Below, piece by piece: positions 49,723 to 58,357 of a stretch of DNA of 64,000 nt. Location of the stretch: positions 1 to 64,000 of the forward strand of contig JAJZWA010000010.1 of assembly GCA_021846965.1 (NCBI GenBank), given 5' to 3'. The stretch's first letter is position 1. Each line of letters opens with the position of its first letter. The translations under genes and the position numbers were made by a program. The notes under the pieces were generated by a model, which made no database searches, was not told the DNA's origin, and was given only the letters and a program-made list of their open reading frames with translations. The DNA comes from Pseudomonadota bacterium. GTDB taxonomy: Bacteria > Pseudomonadota > Gammaproteobacteria > Burkholderiales > Burkholderiaceae_C.

Positions 49723-50850
49723 TCAGATCACGTCGAGCTGGGCGTGCAGAGCGCCAGCCTGTTTCATCGCCTGCACGATGGCGATCAGGTCCTGCGGCGA
49801 GGCGCCCACGGCGTTCAGCGCGCGCACCACGGCGTCCAGGGTCACGCCGGGGCGGAACATGAGCAGGTCGGCCTTGCCGGCCTTGGCCTGCACGGAGGTC
49901 TTCGGGACCACCGTGGTCTGGCCCGCGCCCAGGGGGTTGGGCTGGCTGACCTCGTACTTGGTGCTGATGCTCACCGACAGATTGCCGTGGGCCACGGCGC
50001 AGGCGCCCAGGGTCACGTTCTGGCCGAGCACCACCGTGCCGCTGCGCGCGTCGATGACCACCTTGGCCGGAGGCTCGGACGGATCCACCTGCAGCGCCTG
50101 CATGCGCCCGAGGAAGGAGGTGCGCGCGCCGGGGGCTCCGGGAGCCTGCACCTGGATGGTGCCGGCGTTGAGCGCCACGGCGGTGTTGGCGCCGAAGGAC
50201 TCGTTGATGCGCTCGGCGATGCGCGAGGCCGTGCCGAAGCTCGGGGTGTCCAGCGCCAGGGTCAGCGTGGGGCCCTGGTTGAAGGCGTCGGGCACGCTGC
50301 GCTCGACCGTGGCACCATTGGCCACGGTGCCCGCGGTGAGGAAATTGACCTGGGTGCTGCTGCCTCCCGACGAGGCCCCGTAGCCGCTGACCACGACGCT
50401 GCCCTGGGCCACCGCGTAGGTCTGGCCGTCCGCGCCCTTGAGTGGGGTCATCAGCAGGGTGCCGCCGGCCAGGCTGGAGGCGTTGCCCACCGCCGACACC
50501 GTGATGTTGATCTTCTGGCCCGGCAGCGCGAAGGCCGGCAGGTCGGCGGTGACCATCACCGCCGCCAGGTCCTTGGGCTGCAGGTTCTGCGCCACGCTGG
50601 CCGGCAGGTTGATGCCCAGGCGCTGGAACATGTTCAGCAGGGACTGCGTGGTGTACGGCACCTGCGTGGCCTGGTCGCCGGTGCCCGACAGGCCCACCAC
50701 CAGGCCGTAGCCCACCAGCTGGTTGCTGCGCACACCCTCGATGCTGACCAGGTCGCGGATGGCCATCGCGCGTGCCGGCGCGGCCCATGCGCCGAGGCCG
50801 GCGAGCAGAGCGGCCAGCAGCAGGACGGGAAGACGCGGGAGTCGGAACAT
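49723..50850 (-). CDS. flgI: Flagellar P-ring protein FlgI
   Basis: A 375-aa periplasmic protein: signal peptide MFRLPRLPVLLLAALLAGLGAWAAPARA, then RDLVSIEGVRSNQLVGYGLVVGLSGTGDQ, the family mark. The end is PQDLIAIVQAMKQAGALHAQLDVI. ATG 50850 is preferred; the track starts at a GTG inside flgH. It forms the peptidoglycan-level bushing ring around the rod. Confidence 0.96.
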   Translation of the reverse strand: MFRLPRLPVLLLAALLAGLGAWAAPARAMAIRDLVSIEGVRSNQLVGYGLVVGLSGTGDQATQVPYTTQSLLNMFQRLGINLPASVAQNLQPKDLAAVMVTADLPAFALPGQKINITVSAVGNASSLAGGTLLMTPLKGADGQTYAVAQGSVVVSGYGASSGGSSTQVNFLTAGTVANGATVERSVPDAFNQGPTLTLALDTPSFGTASRIAERINESFGANTAVALNAGTIQVQAPGAPGARTSFLGRMQALQVDPSEPPAKVVIDARSGTVVLGQNVTLGACAVAHGNLSVSISTKYEVSQPNPLGAGQTTVVPKTSVQAKAGKADLLMFRPGVTLDAVVRALNAVGASPQDLIAIVQAMKQAGALHAQLDVI

Positions 50851-50882
50851 GGGCAGGGAACCGGGAATGGGCTTGGAAAGGC

Positions 50883-51590
50883 TCAGAAGGGCCACAGGGA
50901 GAGGAAGAACTTGGTCAGCCAGGGCACCTTCGCCGCGTCGTACACGCTGCCGTTGCCGCTGTATTCGACCCGCGCGTCGGCGATCTGCGTGCTCGAGACC
51001 GTGTTCTGGGGGGTCACGTCGGCGGCACGCACCACGCCCACGACGCGAATGAACTCGTGGCCGCCGTTGAGCATGACTTCCTTCTGCCCGGAAAGCTCCA
51101 GGTTGCCATTGCTCATGACCTGCACCACCGTGGCCTGCAGCGTGGTGGTGAAGGTGTTGCTCTGCGTGGTGGCTCCGTTGCCGCCGAACTTCTGCGCGGA
51201 GGTCGCCCCGAGGCTGGGGCTGTACGCGCCCAGCGTGGGCTGCACGCCGAACAGGCTGGACAGCCCGGCGCTCACCGTGTCCGACTTGGCGATGGTGGTG
51301 TTGGTCGACTTGCTGGCGTTGGCGTTCTCGGCGATCAGGATCGTGATCAGGTCGCCCACGCGGTGCGCGCGCGAGTCCTCGAACAGCGCGACGTTGGTGC
51401 CATCCTGCCAGATGGCGCCGTTGGCCGGATGCGCGTTCATCGGCTGCGGCTGGGCGGGAATGCTCAGCGGCTCGAGTTTCTGCAAGGCCATCTTGTCCGT
51501 GGGCGAGGCCGCGCAGCCGGCCAGCAGCAGGGCCGCCGCCGTCAGCAGGGGCGCGCCGGCGCGGCGCAGGATGGTGGCAAGCGGGCTCAT
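50883..51590 (-). CDS. flgH: Flagellar L-ring lipoprotein FlgH
   Basis: A 235-aa outer-membrane lipoprotein with lipobox LLAGC (Cys26), then GTNVALFEDSRAHRVGDLITILIAENANASKSTNTTIAKSD, and VMSNGNLELSGQKEVMLNGGHEFIRVVGVVR, all FlgH signatures. Its start shares one base with the flgG stop. It forms the L ring. Confidence 0.96.
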   Translation of the reverse strand: MSPLATILRRAGAPLLTAAALLLAGCAASPTDKMALQKLEPLSIPAQPQPMNAHPANGAIWQDGTNVALFEDSRAHRVGDLITILIAENANASKSTNTTIAKSDTVSAGLSSLFGVQPTLGAYSPSLGATSAQKFGGNGATTQSNTFTTTLQATVVQVMSNGNLELSGQKEVMLNGGHEFIRVVGVVRAADVTPQNTVSSTQIADARVEYSGNGSVYDAAKVPWLTKFFLSLWPF

Positions 51591-52375
51591 CAGATGTTCT
51601 GCTCCACGTACTGGAGCATCTGGTCGGAGGTCTGCACGGCCTTGCTGTTGATCTCGTAGGCGCGCTGGGTGGAAATCATGTCCACCAGCGCCGAGACCAC
51701 GTTCACGTTGGAGGACTCGAGATAGTTCTGCTGCACCGCGCCCAGGCCGTTGAGCGTGGGCTGGCCGGTGTTGGGGCTGCCCGAGGAACCGGTCTGCAGG
51801 TACAGGTTGCCGCCGATGCTCTGCAGGCCGGCCGGGTTGATGAAATTGGCCAGCTGCAGGGTTCCCACCTGTTGCGCGGCGGCCTGGCCGGGCAGGGTCA
51901 CGGAGACCGTGCCGTCCTCGCCGATGGTGATGGTCTGCGCGCTGGACGGGATGGTGATGGTCGGCTGTACCAGATAGCCGCTGGCCGTGGTGAGCTGGCC
52001 CTGGTTGTTGAGCTGGAAGGTGCCGTCGCGCGTGTAGGCGATGGTCCCGTTGGGCTGCAGGATCTGGAAGAAGCCGGCGCCGTTGATGGCCACGTCCAGC
52101 GAGTTGCCCGTCTGCGTCAGGTTGCCTTCGGTGAACAGGCGCTCGGTGGCCACCGGCGTGACCCCCGTGCCCAGCTGCAGGCCCGAGGGGTACATGGTGG
52201 TCTGCGAGGATTGCGCGCCCGGCTGGGTCAGGTTCTGGTACAGCAGGTCCTGGAACACGGTGCGCGCGCTCTTGAACCCGGTCGTGTTGACGTTGGCCAG
52301 GTTGTTCGAAATCACGTCCATGTTGGTCTGCTGGGCTTGCAGACCGGTGGCGGCGACGTACAGGGATCGGATCAT
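51590..52375 (-). CDS. flgG: Distal rod protein FlgG
   Basis: A 261-aa protein: [47 protein letters not shown] and the C-terminal [40 protein letters not shown], exact FlgG marks. It builds the distal rod. In the operon between flgF and flgH. Confidence 0.98.
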   Translation of the reverse strand: MIRSLYVAATGLQAQQTNMDVISNNLANVNTTGFKSARTVFQDLLYQNLTQPGAQSSQTTMYPSGLQLGTGVTPVATERLFTEGNLTQTGNSLDVAINGAGFFQILQPNGTIAYTRDGTFQLNNQGQLTTASGYLVQPTITIPSSAQTITIGEDGTVSVTLPGQAAAQQVGTLQLANFINPAGLQSIGGNLYLQTGSSGSPNTGQPTLNGLGAVQQNYLESSNVNVVSALVDMISTQRAYEINSKAVQTSDQMLQYVEQNI

Positions 52376-52394
52376 GATGGTCTGGAGCGGGATC

Positions 52395-53132
52395 TCAGCT
52401 GACGTTCAGCAATTGCTGCGCCGCCTGGTGGTTCTGGTCGATGTTCTGCATCAGCTTGGTCTGCATCTCGAAGGCGCGGGTGTTCTCGAGCATCTGCACC
52501 ATGGCACGCACCGGATTGACATTGCTGCCCTCGAGCACGCCGCTGGCCAGTTGCACCCTCGGATCGGGCTGAGCCGGGCCCTGGGTGTCGCGAAACAGCC
52601 CGTCGGCCCCGCGCTGCAATTGGGTGCTGGGCGGATTGACCAGCTGGATCGTGCCCAGCACCACCGGCGTGCTGGGCGAGGAGCCCGCGGGCACTCCGGA
52701 GATGGTGCCGTCCACGCCGATCTGGATCGAGGTGAGCTGGGGCACCGAGATCGGCGCGCCGGACTGTCCCAGCACGGGGTGTCCGTCACTGGTCGTGAGC
52801 ACGCCGCTGGAGGAAATGCGCAGGTCGCCGTTGCGCGTGTAGGCGGGGCTGCCGTCGGCCGACTGCACGGCGATCCAGCCGGGTCCCTGCACGGCCACGT
52901 CCAGGTTGCGCCCGGTGTGGACCATCGAGCCCTGCTGGAAATCCGTGCCCTCGCTCTGCGTGGCCACGTAGGCATTGCTGGGCAGCGGTTCGCCGTACAC
53001 CGGAAGCGCGCGGAACTGGGGCGTGGCCGCGCGATAGCCCGTGGTGCTGGCGTTGGCCAGGTTGTTGGTGACCACGTCCTGGCGCTGCAGCACGGCGCGC
53101 GCGCCGGTGGCGGCAATCCACAGGGAATCCAT
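52395..53132 (-). CDS. flgF: Proximal rod protein FlgF
   Basis: A 245-aa rod protein: [47 protein letters not shown], mid [27 protein letters not shown], and C-terminal [45 protein letters not shown]. The length fits FlgF rather than FlgG. 19 bp before flgG. Confidence 0.95.
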   Translation of the reverse strand: MDSLWIAATGARAVLQRQDVVTNNLANASTTGYRAATPQFRALPVYGEPLPSNAYVATQSEGTDFQQGSMVHTGRNLDVAVQGPGWIAVQSADGSPAYTRNGDLRISSSGVLTTSDGHPVLGQSGAPISVPQLTSIQIGVDGTISGVPAGSSPSTPVVLGTIQLVNPPSTQLQRGADGLFRDTQGPAQPDPRVQLASGVLEGSNVNPVRAMVQMLENTRAFEMQTKLMQNIDQNHQAAQQLLNVS

Positions 53133-53171
53133 CGCGTGCTTCCTGGTTCAGGGTCGGGTGGGCATCCGGGC

Positions 53172-54407
53172 TCAGAGCGCCAGCAGGGTCTGCAGCACCT
53201 GGTTCTGGGTCTTGATGGTCTGCGCGTTGGCCTGGTAGGACTGCTGGGCCACGATGAGGTCGACCAGCTGGGTCGACAGGTCGACGTTGGAGCCCTCGAT
53301 GGCGCTGGACTGCAGCGTGCCCAGCGAGCCGGAGCTGGGCGAGCCGGTCAGGGGCGGTCCCGACTGGTAGGTCTCGATGAAGTAGTTGTTGCCGGCCCGC
53401 TGCAGGAACTGCGGCGCCGCGAAATTGGTCAGCGTCACCTGGCCGAGGACGGAGGACTGGCCGTTGCTGTACTGCCCGTAGACCGTGCCGTCGGGGTTGA
53501 TCGCCAGGTTGGTCAGCCCGCCGGCCGCGTAGCCGTTGTTGCCGATGCTGTTGACCGCCGAGGCTGTGGCGTAATTGGTGGATCCCGAGAAACCCACGCT
53601 GAGGGTGCTCGAGTTGGCGCCGTCGGCCCAGGTCAGGGCGCCGGTGGACAGCGCCACGGTGCCGCTGACGGTGCCGGTGGAGGTGAAGGGCAGGGTGCCC
53701 AGCGCACCCGAGGTCATGCCGCTGGCTCCCGTGGTGCCGTTGACCGAGTAGTAGACGTTCCAGTTGGTGCCGGCGCCCGAGACCAGCTGGTAGTACGTGG
53801 TCAGCAGGTGCGGCGATCCGAGGCTGTCGTAGACCGTGGTGCTGGTGGAGTAGGTGTAGCTCGCGGGGTCGCTGGTGGAGAAGGCCGTGCCGCTGGCCAC
53901 CGGGGTCGCGGCCGAGTTCAGGTTCATGGAGAACACCAGGCCCGAGGTGGCCTGCGGCGCCAGCATGCCCTCGGTGATCTGCAGCGGCCCGGAGCCCCCG
54001 GTGAGCACGCCGTTGACCGCGGGAATGCCGATCAGCTTGCCGCCGTGGGAGTCGATGACGTAGCCGTTGGAGTCCAGCTGGAACTGGCCGTTGCGTCCGT
54101 AGACCGTCGAGCCGTTGTAGTCGAACTGGAAAAAGCCGTTGCCGTTGATCGCCACGTCCAGCGGATTGCTGGTGCTCTGGATGTTGCCCTGGGAGAACTG
54201 CTGCGCCACCGTCGACACCGAGGTGCCGATGCCGATCTGCCCGTTCGTCGGCGCGTTGCCGGCGATGGCCGCGGCGTAGGCATCCGAGAACTCGGCGTTG
54301 GACTGCTTGAAGCCGGCGGTGTTGGCGTTGGAAATGTTGTTGCCCAGCACCTGCAGGTCGGTGGAGGCGGCCTGCAGGCCGGAGATCGCGGTCTGGAACG
54401 TGCTCAT
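53172..54407 (-). CDS. flgE: Flagellar hook protein FlgE
   Basis: A 411-aa protein: MSTFQTAISGLQAASTDLQVLGNNISNANTAGFKQSNAEFSDAYAAAI, mid NGNGFFQFDYNGSTVYGRNGQFQLDSNGYVIDSHGGKLIGIP, and the end IEGSNVDLSTQLVDLIVAQQSYQANAQTIKTQNQVLQTLLAL. Polymerises into the hook. 39 bp before flgF. Confidence 0.97.
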   Translation of the reverse strand: MSTFQTAISGLQAASTDLQVLGNNISNANTAGFKQSNAEFSDAYAAAIAGNAPTNGQIGIGTSVSTVAQQFSQGNIQSTSNPLDVAINGNGFFQFDYNGSTVYGRNGQFQLDSNGYVIDSHGGKLIGIPAVNGVLTGGSGPLQITEGMLAPQATSGLVFSMNLNSAATPVASGTAFSTSDPASYTYSTSTTVYDSLGSPHLLTTYYQLVSGAGTNWNVYYSVNGTTGASGMTSGALGTLPFTSTGTVSGTVALSTGALTWADGANSSTLSVGFSGSTNYATASAVNSIGNNGYAAGGLTNLAINPDGTVYGQYSNGQSSVLGQVTLTNFAAPQFLQRAGNNYFIETYQSGPPLTGSPSSGSLGTLQSSAIEGSNVDLSTQLVDLIVAQQSYQANAQTIKTQNQVLQTLLAL

Positions 54408-54453
54408 GGCGCGGCGTGATGGACGGGGAGTTGGGGGAGCGCGGGCGTGGGTC

Positions 54454-55146
54454 TCACATGACCCCGACGACGCCGGACAGGGGAATCGAGCCGCTCTGGC
54501 CCTGGATCTGCAAGGTGGGCGAGGAGCCCGCGTTGAGCATCACCGACACCACCTGGCCGCTGCCGAAGGGGGCCGCGCCCACGCTGGCGCCGTTGCCGTC
54601 GGTGGCCTGCACCGCGAAGCTGTAGTTGCCCGGCGCGGCGGCGGCGCCCGAGGCGTTGGTGCCGTTCCACTGGAAGGACTGCACGCCCGCGGCCATCGAA
54701 CCCAGGTCCAGGGTGTTGACGACCTGGCCGGCCGCGTTGCTGATCTGCACCTGCACGTCCCGCGCGCCGCTGGCGAGCGTGAAGCCGCCGGCGCTGCCTC
54801 CGCTGGCGCCCAGGCTGAGCGAGTTGTCGTCGAACACCACGTTGCGACCGACCAGCGAGGCGGCCTGCAGGCTCTGGCTCTGGGCCAGTTGCGAGGTCAA
54901 TGCGGCCAGCGACTGCTGCATGGCCTGCACTCCACTGGCGGTGCTGAACTGCGCCAGCTGCGCCGACAGGTCGGTGTTGCTCATGGGATTGAGCGGATCC
55001 TGGTTGGTCAACTGGGTGACCAGCAGGTTGTAGAAGGTGCTCGCATTGCCCAGCGCGGAGGCGCCGCTGGCGCCCGAGCTGCTGGAACTGCCGGTCGACT
55101 CCAGCGAGGAGAGAAAGGGGTTGCTGCCGATCGGGGAGGTGGACAT
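54454..55146 (-). CDS. flgD: Hook-capping protein FlgD
   Basis: A 230-aa scaffold: NASTFYNLLVTQLTNQDPLNPMSNTDLSAQLAQFSTASGVQAMQQSLAAL, the conserved N-terminal region, then ASLVGRNVVFDDNSLSLG and an FlgD-type Ig/Tudor-like part with FQWNGTNASGAAAAPGNYSFAVQA. It caps the growing hook. 46 bp before flgE. Confidence 0.95.
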   Translation of the reverse strand: MSTSPIGSNPFLSSLESTGSSSSSGASGASALGNASTFYNLLVTQLTNQDPLNPMSNTDLSAQLAQFSTASGVQAMQQSLAALTSQLAQSQSLQAASLVGRNVVFDDNSLSLGASGGSAGGFTLASGARDVQVQISNAAGQVVNTLDLGSMAAGVQSFQWNGTNASGAAAAPGNYSFAVQATDGNGASVGAAPFGSGQVVSVMLNAGSSPTLQIQGQSGSIPLSGVVGVM

Positions 55147-55165
55147 GGGGGAATTCCTCGGGGGT

Positions 55166-55582
55166 TCACTGGCCCAGCGTGAGGGTCTTGAGCAAGAGGT
55201 TCTTGGCGGTGTCGGCGACGTTCACGTCCGCCTGGTACGAGCGAGAGGCGGAGATCATGTTGACCATCTCGTCCACCGGGTTGACGTTCGGGTAGGCGAC
55301 ATAGCCCTGCTTGTCGGCCAGGGGGTTGCCGGGCTGGTACACCATGCGCATCGGGCCGGGCTTTTGCACCACGCCGGCCACCTGCACGCCGTCCACGCCC
55401 GCGCCGGCACCCGGCGCGCTCAGGGGTTGCGCCGCGAACACCACTTCGCGGGCGCGGTAGGGCTGGCCGTTGGAACTGGTGGCGGAGTCGGCGTTGGCCA
55501 GGTTGCTGGCGACCACGTTGAGCCGGTAGCTCTGCGCGTTCAGGCCGGTGCTGGCGACGTCCAGGGCGGTGAACAGGGACAT
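55166..55582 (-). CDS. flgC: Proximal rod protein FlgC
   Basis: A 138-aa protein: [49 protein letters not shown] and the end [45 protein letters not shown], the FlgC standard. Forms the proximal rod with FlgB and FlgF. Confidence 0.97.
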   Translation of the reverse strand: MSLFTALDVASTGLNAQSYRLNVVASNLANADSATSSNGQPYRAREVVFAAQPLSAPGAGAGVDGVQVAGVVQKPGPMRMVYQPGNPLADKQGYVAYPNVNPVDEMVNMISASRSYQADVNVADTAKNLLLKTLTLGQ

Positions 55583-55604
55583 GGGGCTGTTCCTTCGTCG
55601 GGGC

Positions 55605-56015
55605 TCAGCCGGTGATGGCCGAGTTGAGGATCTTGATGCGCTGGGTGAGGAAGGTGAGATCCGATTCGTACTGGATCGAGTTCTTGGCGAAGGCCGACTG
55701 TTCGCGGTTCATGTCCACCGTGTTGCCGTCCAGGCGTTCGGTGTTGCCCTGCTGGTAGGCGATGAAGCCGGCGCCCGGCAGGCCGGCACCCGGGGCCTGC
55801 ATCTGCCCGGCCTGATCGGTCTTCAGGCCCAGGTTCGGGGCCTCGCCCGACACCGCGCTGCGCAGGGCCTTGGCGAAGTCCATGTCCACCGCCTTGTAGC
55901 CCGGCGTGTCCGCGTTCACGATGTTCGCGGCCAGCAGCTGCTGGCGCGAGGCGCGCAGGTCCAGCGCATCTTGCAGCGGCGCGAAGGCTCGGTCGAGGAC
56001 GGAGGGTTGGGACAT
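55605..56015 (-). CDS. flgB: Proximal rod protein FlgB
   Basis: A 136-aa protein starting [51 protein letters not shown] and ending [42 protein letters not shown]. The track's 533-aa ORF is a GC extension upstream. It is the first gene of the rod/hook operon, 77 bp downstream of a sigma-54-like site. Confidence 0.96.
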   Translation of the reverse strand: MSQPSVLDRAFAPLQDALDLRASRQQLLAANIVNADTPGYKAVDMDFAKALRSAVSGEAPNLGLKTDQAGQMQAPGAGLPGAGFIAYQQGNTERLDGNTVDMNREQSAFAKNSIQYESDLTFLTQRIKILNSAITG

Positions 56016-56091
56016 GGACTTGCAGGGTGGCGGCAATCGAGGCGGCAGGGCGGCAGGAGGGTGGCAGCAGGGTGGCTCGTGCCCCATCGGT

Positions 56092-56107
56092 AGCAGAAAC
56101 CATGCCA
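56092..56107 (-). promoter_or_regulatory. Sigma-54-like promoter of the flgB rod/hook operon
   Basis: Minus strand TGGCATGGTTTCTGCT has the essential GG-N10-GC spacing and matches TGGCACG-N4-TTGCW except for A-T and C changes. 77 bp from the flgB start. Confidence 0.65.
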
Positions 56108-56298
56108 CGCATCCCGCCGGCCCGCGCGAAACCGTGAATCCGCGCCCGCTTCCCTCGGAGCGCCTGCCGTCGCGCGCAGCGGCGCGGGGTGGGCGCCGCG
56201 CCCGTGGGCCCCTGCCTGGCGCCTTGCCGCCAGGCTCCGGGCGGCAAGGCCTTGCCGCTTTGCGGCCGTCTGCGGCATCTCGGCAGCCTGCCGGGGGG

Positions 56299-56314
56299 TG
56301 GTACGGAGCTTGCA
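56299..56314 (+). promoter_or_regulatory. Sigma-54 promoter of flgA
   Basis: TGGTACGGAGCTTGCA matches the RpoN consensus TGGCACG-N4-TTGCA with one change (T for C), with GG-N10-GC intact. 68 bp upstream of the flgA ATG. Confidence 0.8.
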
Positions 56315-56381
56315 TTCCTCCGGGGTGGAGCGCGGCGGTCGCGCTTCCCGGATCGAGGCGCGACGACGCAGGCGGGGCAGG

Positions 56382-57209
56382 ATGATGGAATGGCAGAAGG
56401 CGGTTCGCGGGATGCAGGGCGGGGCGCCGGGTCCTCGGAGGCCGCGCGCGCTGGCTTGCGCGAGCCGCGCAATGGGCGTCGCGGCGCTGATGCTGGGCGC
56501 AGCCCTGGCTTCGCCGGTCCGGGCCATGCCTGCTGCCGCGCCCGTCGCCGCGAGCGCCGATGCGTCGCGCTGGGAGTCTCCCCAGGCCATGAGCCGCGCG
56601 GCCGAGGAGTTCGTGCGCTCGCACCTGCCCGCGGGCGCGGCGGCCGACCATGTGCGGGTGCATGCGAGCCGCGTGGCCGCGCGTTTCCCGGCCTGCGCAC
56701 CGCGGCGCCTGCTGGCGCTGCCTTTCGGCAATCCCAGTCCCTACGGCGCGCAGACCGTGCAGTTGCGCTGCGAGGGGCCGCAGACCTGGTCCGTGTACCT
56801 GCAGGTCAGCGTCGACTGGCCGCAGCAGGTGGTGGTGGCGGCCCATGCGATCGCTCCGGGCCACACCCTGCAGCCCTCGGACCTGCAGGTCCTGCAGCGC
56901 GATCGCGCCGGCCTGCCTCCCGGGGCCCTGCAAAGCGAGTCCCAGGCCGAGGGGCGCGTGCTGCGCTTCGGCGTGGCGGCCGGGCAGAGCCTCACCGAAT
57001 CCATGCTTTCCGGCCCCCGCTTGATCCACTACGGTCAGGCGGTATCCCTGATCGCGCAGGGCGATGGCGTGCGCCTGGTGGCCCTGGGCATCGCGCTGCA
57101 GGATGGCAGTCAGGGGCAGACCGTGCTGGTGCGCAACGCCCAGTCGGGCAAGGTGGTCAGCGGCGTGGTCGACGCCCGCGGGGACGTGGTGGCCGCGCTG
57201 TTTCACTGA
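56382..57209 (+). CDS. flgA: P-ring assembly chaperone FlgA
   Basis: A 275-aa periplasmic protein starting at MMEWQKAVRGM (tandem ATG, GGGGCAGG just upstream). An unusually long basic n-region precedes the hydrophobic signal MGVAALMLGAALASPVRAMP. The SAF-type domain in the C-terminal half has VVVAAHAIAPGHTLQPSDLQVLQRDRAGLPPGAL, GRVLRFGVAAGQSLTESML and VSLIAQGDGVRLVALGIALQDGSQGQTVLVRN. It helps FlgI assemble into the P ring. Divergent from the flgB operon. Confidence 0.93.
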   Translation: MMEWQKAVRGMQGGAPGPRRPRALACASRAMGVAALMLGAALASPVRAMPAAAPVAASADASRWESPQAMSRAAEEFVRSHLPAGAAADHVRVHASRVAARFPACAPRRLLALPFGNPSPYGAQTVQLRCEGPQTWSVYLQVSVDWPQQVVVAAHAIAPGHTLQPSDLQVLQRDRAGLPPGALQSESQAEGRVLRFGVAAGQSLTESMLSGPRLIHYGQAVSLIAQGDGVRLVALGIALQDGSQGQTVLVRNAQSGKVVSGVVDARGDVVAALFH

Positions 57210-57350
57210 AGCACCCCGGCGCGCGTCAAAACCCTGACGCAGACTCGATTCTCGGGGATTCCTACGCGATCCCCGGTGCCGCGCGGGAGTCCGGTTTCGC
57301 GCGCTTTCTCCCTCTGGGAGCGCAAGTTTTCACGGCCCTGCGGCCTGTGC

Positions 57351-57366
57351 TGGCATCAGGCTTGCT
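57351..57366 (+). promoter_or_regulatory. Sigma-54 promoter of the GGDEF/CheW-like operon
   Basis: TGGCATCAGGCTTGCT has perfect GG-N10-GC spacing, TGGCA at -24 and TTGCT at -12. It lies 32 bp upstream of the cyclase ATG, with an AGGGAGGGTG ribosome site between. Confidence 0.8.
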
Positions 57367-57398
57367 AGGGCCACGTCAAGCACAGGGAGGGTGACGCC

Positions 57399-58322
57399 AT
57401 GGGGGCGTGGGCATTCGACGAGATCTACGGCAGCAGCGCGGGGGAGGTGTCGGCGGCGCCGGGCATGGCGGCAGCGCCGACCCACCGGGCGCGGGAGCTC
57501 GCGCTGAACGAGGCGCAGTTGCAGTTGCCTGCCGGAGTGCTGCGCCAGGGGCGCCAGAGCCTCTCGCACTGGCTCGACGGGGTGCTGGAAGCGAACGCCC
57601 AGGCGCGACCCGTGGCCTTGCCCGCGCAGGTGGTGCAGGGGCTGGCGCAGGCGCTGCAGGCGGCCAGTCACGGCTCCTCCCTGCTGCCCGGGCTGGCCGA
57701 TGCATTGCAGCAGGCGCAGGCGCTGCAGCGCATGAGCACGGGAGCCACGCCGCCGCGCACCCTGGTGCGCGAAGGCCTCGGGCTGCTCATGCGCCTGGCC
57801 GACCTGGAATCGGACTGGGCCGCGCAGCAGGCCTGGCTGGACCCGCTGACCGGCCTGCCGGGCCGGCGTGCGCTGCTGCAACGTCTGCAGTCGGAGCTCA
57901 GCCGGCTTCGGCGCCAGGGCGACGACTGCTGTGTGGCGCTCATCGACCTGGACCGCTTCAAGCCGGTCAACGACCAGTTCGGGCACCTGGTGGGTGACCG
58001 CTACCTGGCGGCCTTCGCGGGCGCCCTCAGCTCGCGCCTGCGCAGCTACGACGCGGCCTTTCGCTTCGGTGGCGACGAATTCGTGCTGTGCCTGCCGCAG
58101 GCCAGCGAACGGCAGGCCTGCGGCGTGGTCGAGCGACTTCGGCGGGGCCTGGCCGAACAGCCCCTGTTGAAGGCCGAGGGGCGCGAGCTGTATGCCGCCT
58201 TTTCCGCCGGGGTGGCTGCGCTGGATCCGCACAAATCCCTGGGCCAAGTCCTCGGCGAGGCGGATTCCCGGCTGTACGCCGCGAAACGTGCCGGCGGGCT
58301 TCATCCCGTCGGCGTGGCCTGA
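57399..58322 (+). CDS. Diguanylate cyclase, first gene of a CheW-like operon
   Basis: A 307-aa soluble protein. The N-terminal 145 residues are helical without a recognised sensor domain (start MGAWAFDEIYGSSAGEVSAA). The GGDEF domain (about 145-305) has DPLTGLPGRRALLQRL, VALIDLDRFKPVNDQFGHLVGDR, an active RFGGDEF (224-228) and an RSYD I-site five residues before. It makes c-di-GMP. It is transcribed from a sigma-54-type promoter and is 35 bp upstream of a CheA-like protein without kinase, which links c-di-GMP production to flagellar assembly timing. Confidence 0.9.
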   Translation: MGAWAFDEIYGSSAGEVSAAPGMAAAPTHRARELALNEAQLQLPAGVLRQGRQSLSHWLDGVLEANAQARPVALPAQVVQGLAQALQAASHGSSLLPGLADALQQAQALQRMSTGATPPRTLVREGLGLLMRLADLESDWAAQQAWLDPLTGLPGRRALLQRLQSELSRLRRQGDDCCVALIDLDRFKPVNDQFGHLVGDRYLAAFAGALSSRLRSYDAAFRFGGDEFVLCLPQASERQACGVVERLRRGLAEQPLLKAEGRELYAAFSAGVAALDPHKSLGQVLGEADSRLYAAKRAGGLHPVGVA

Positions 58323-58357
58323 GCCCCCACGGCCCCCGCGGACCCGGAGTGTCCTGC

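Larger units (their letters stand above)
56016..56381. other. Divergent intergenic region flgB / flgA
   Basis: A 366-bp region with back-to-back sigma-54-type promoters: 56092-56107 (minus, toward flgB) and 56299-56314 (plus, toward flgA). The 192 bp between them would suit binding of an enhancer-binding protein such as FleQ. No gene seen. Confidence 0.7.
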
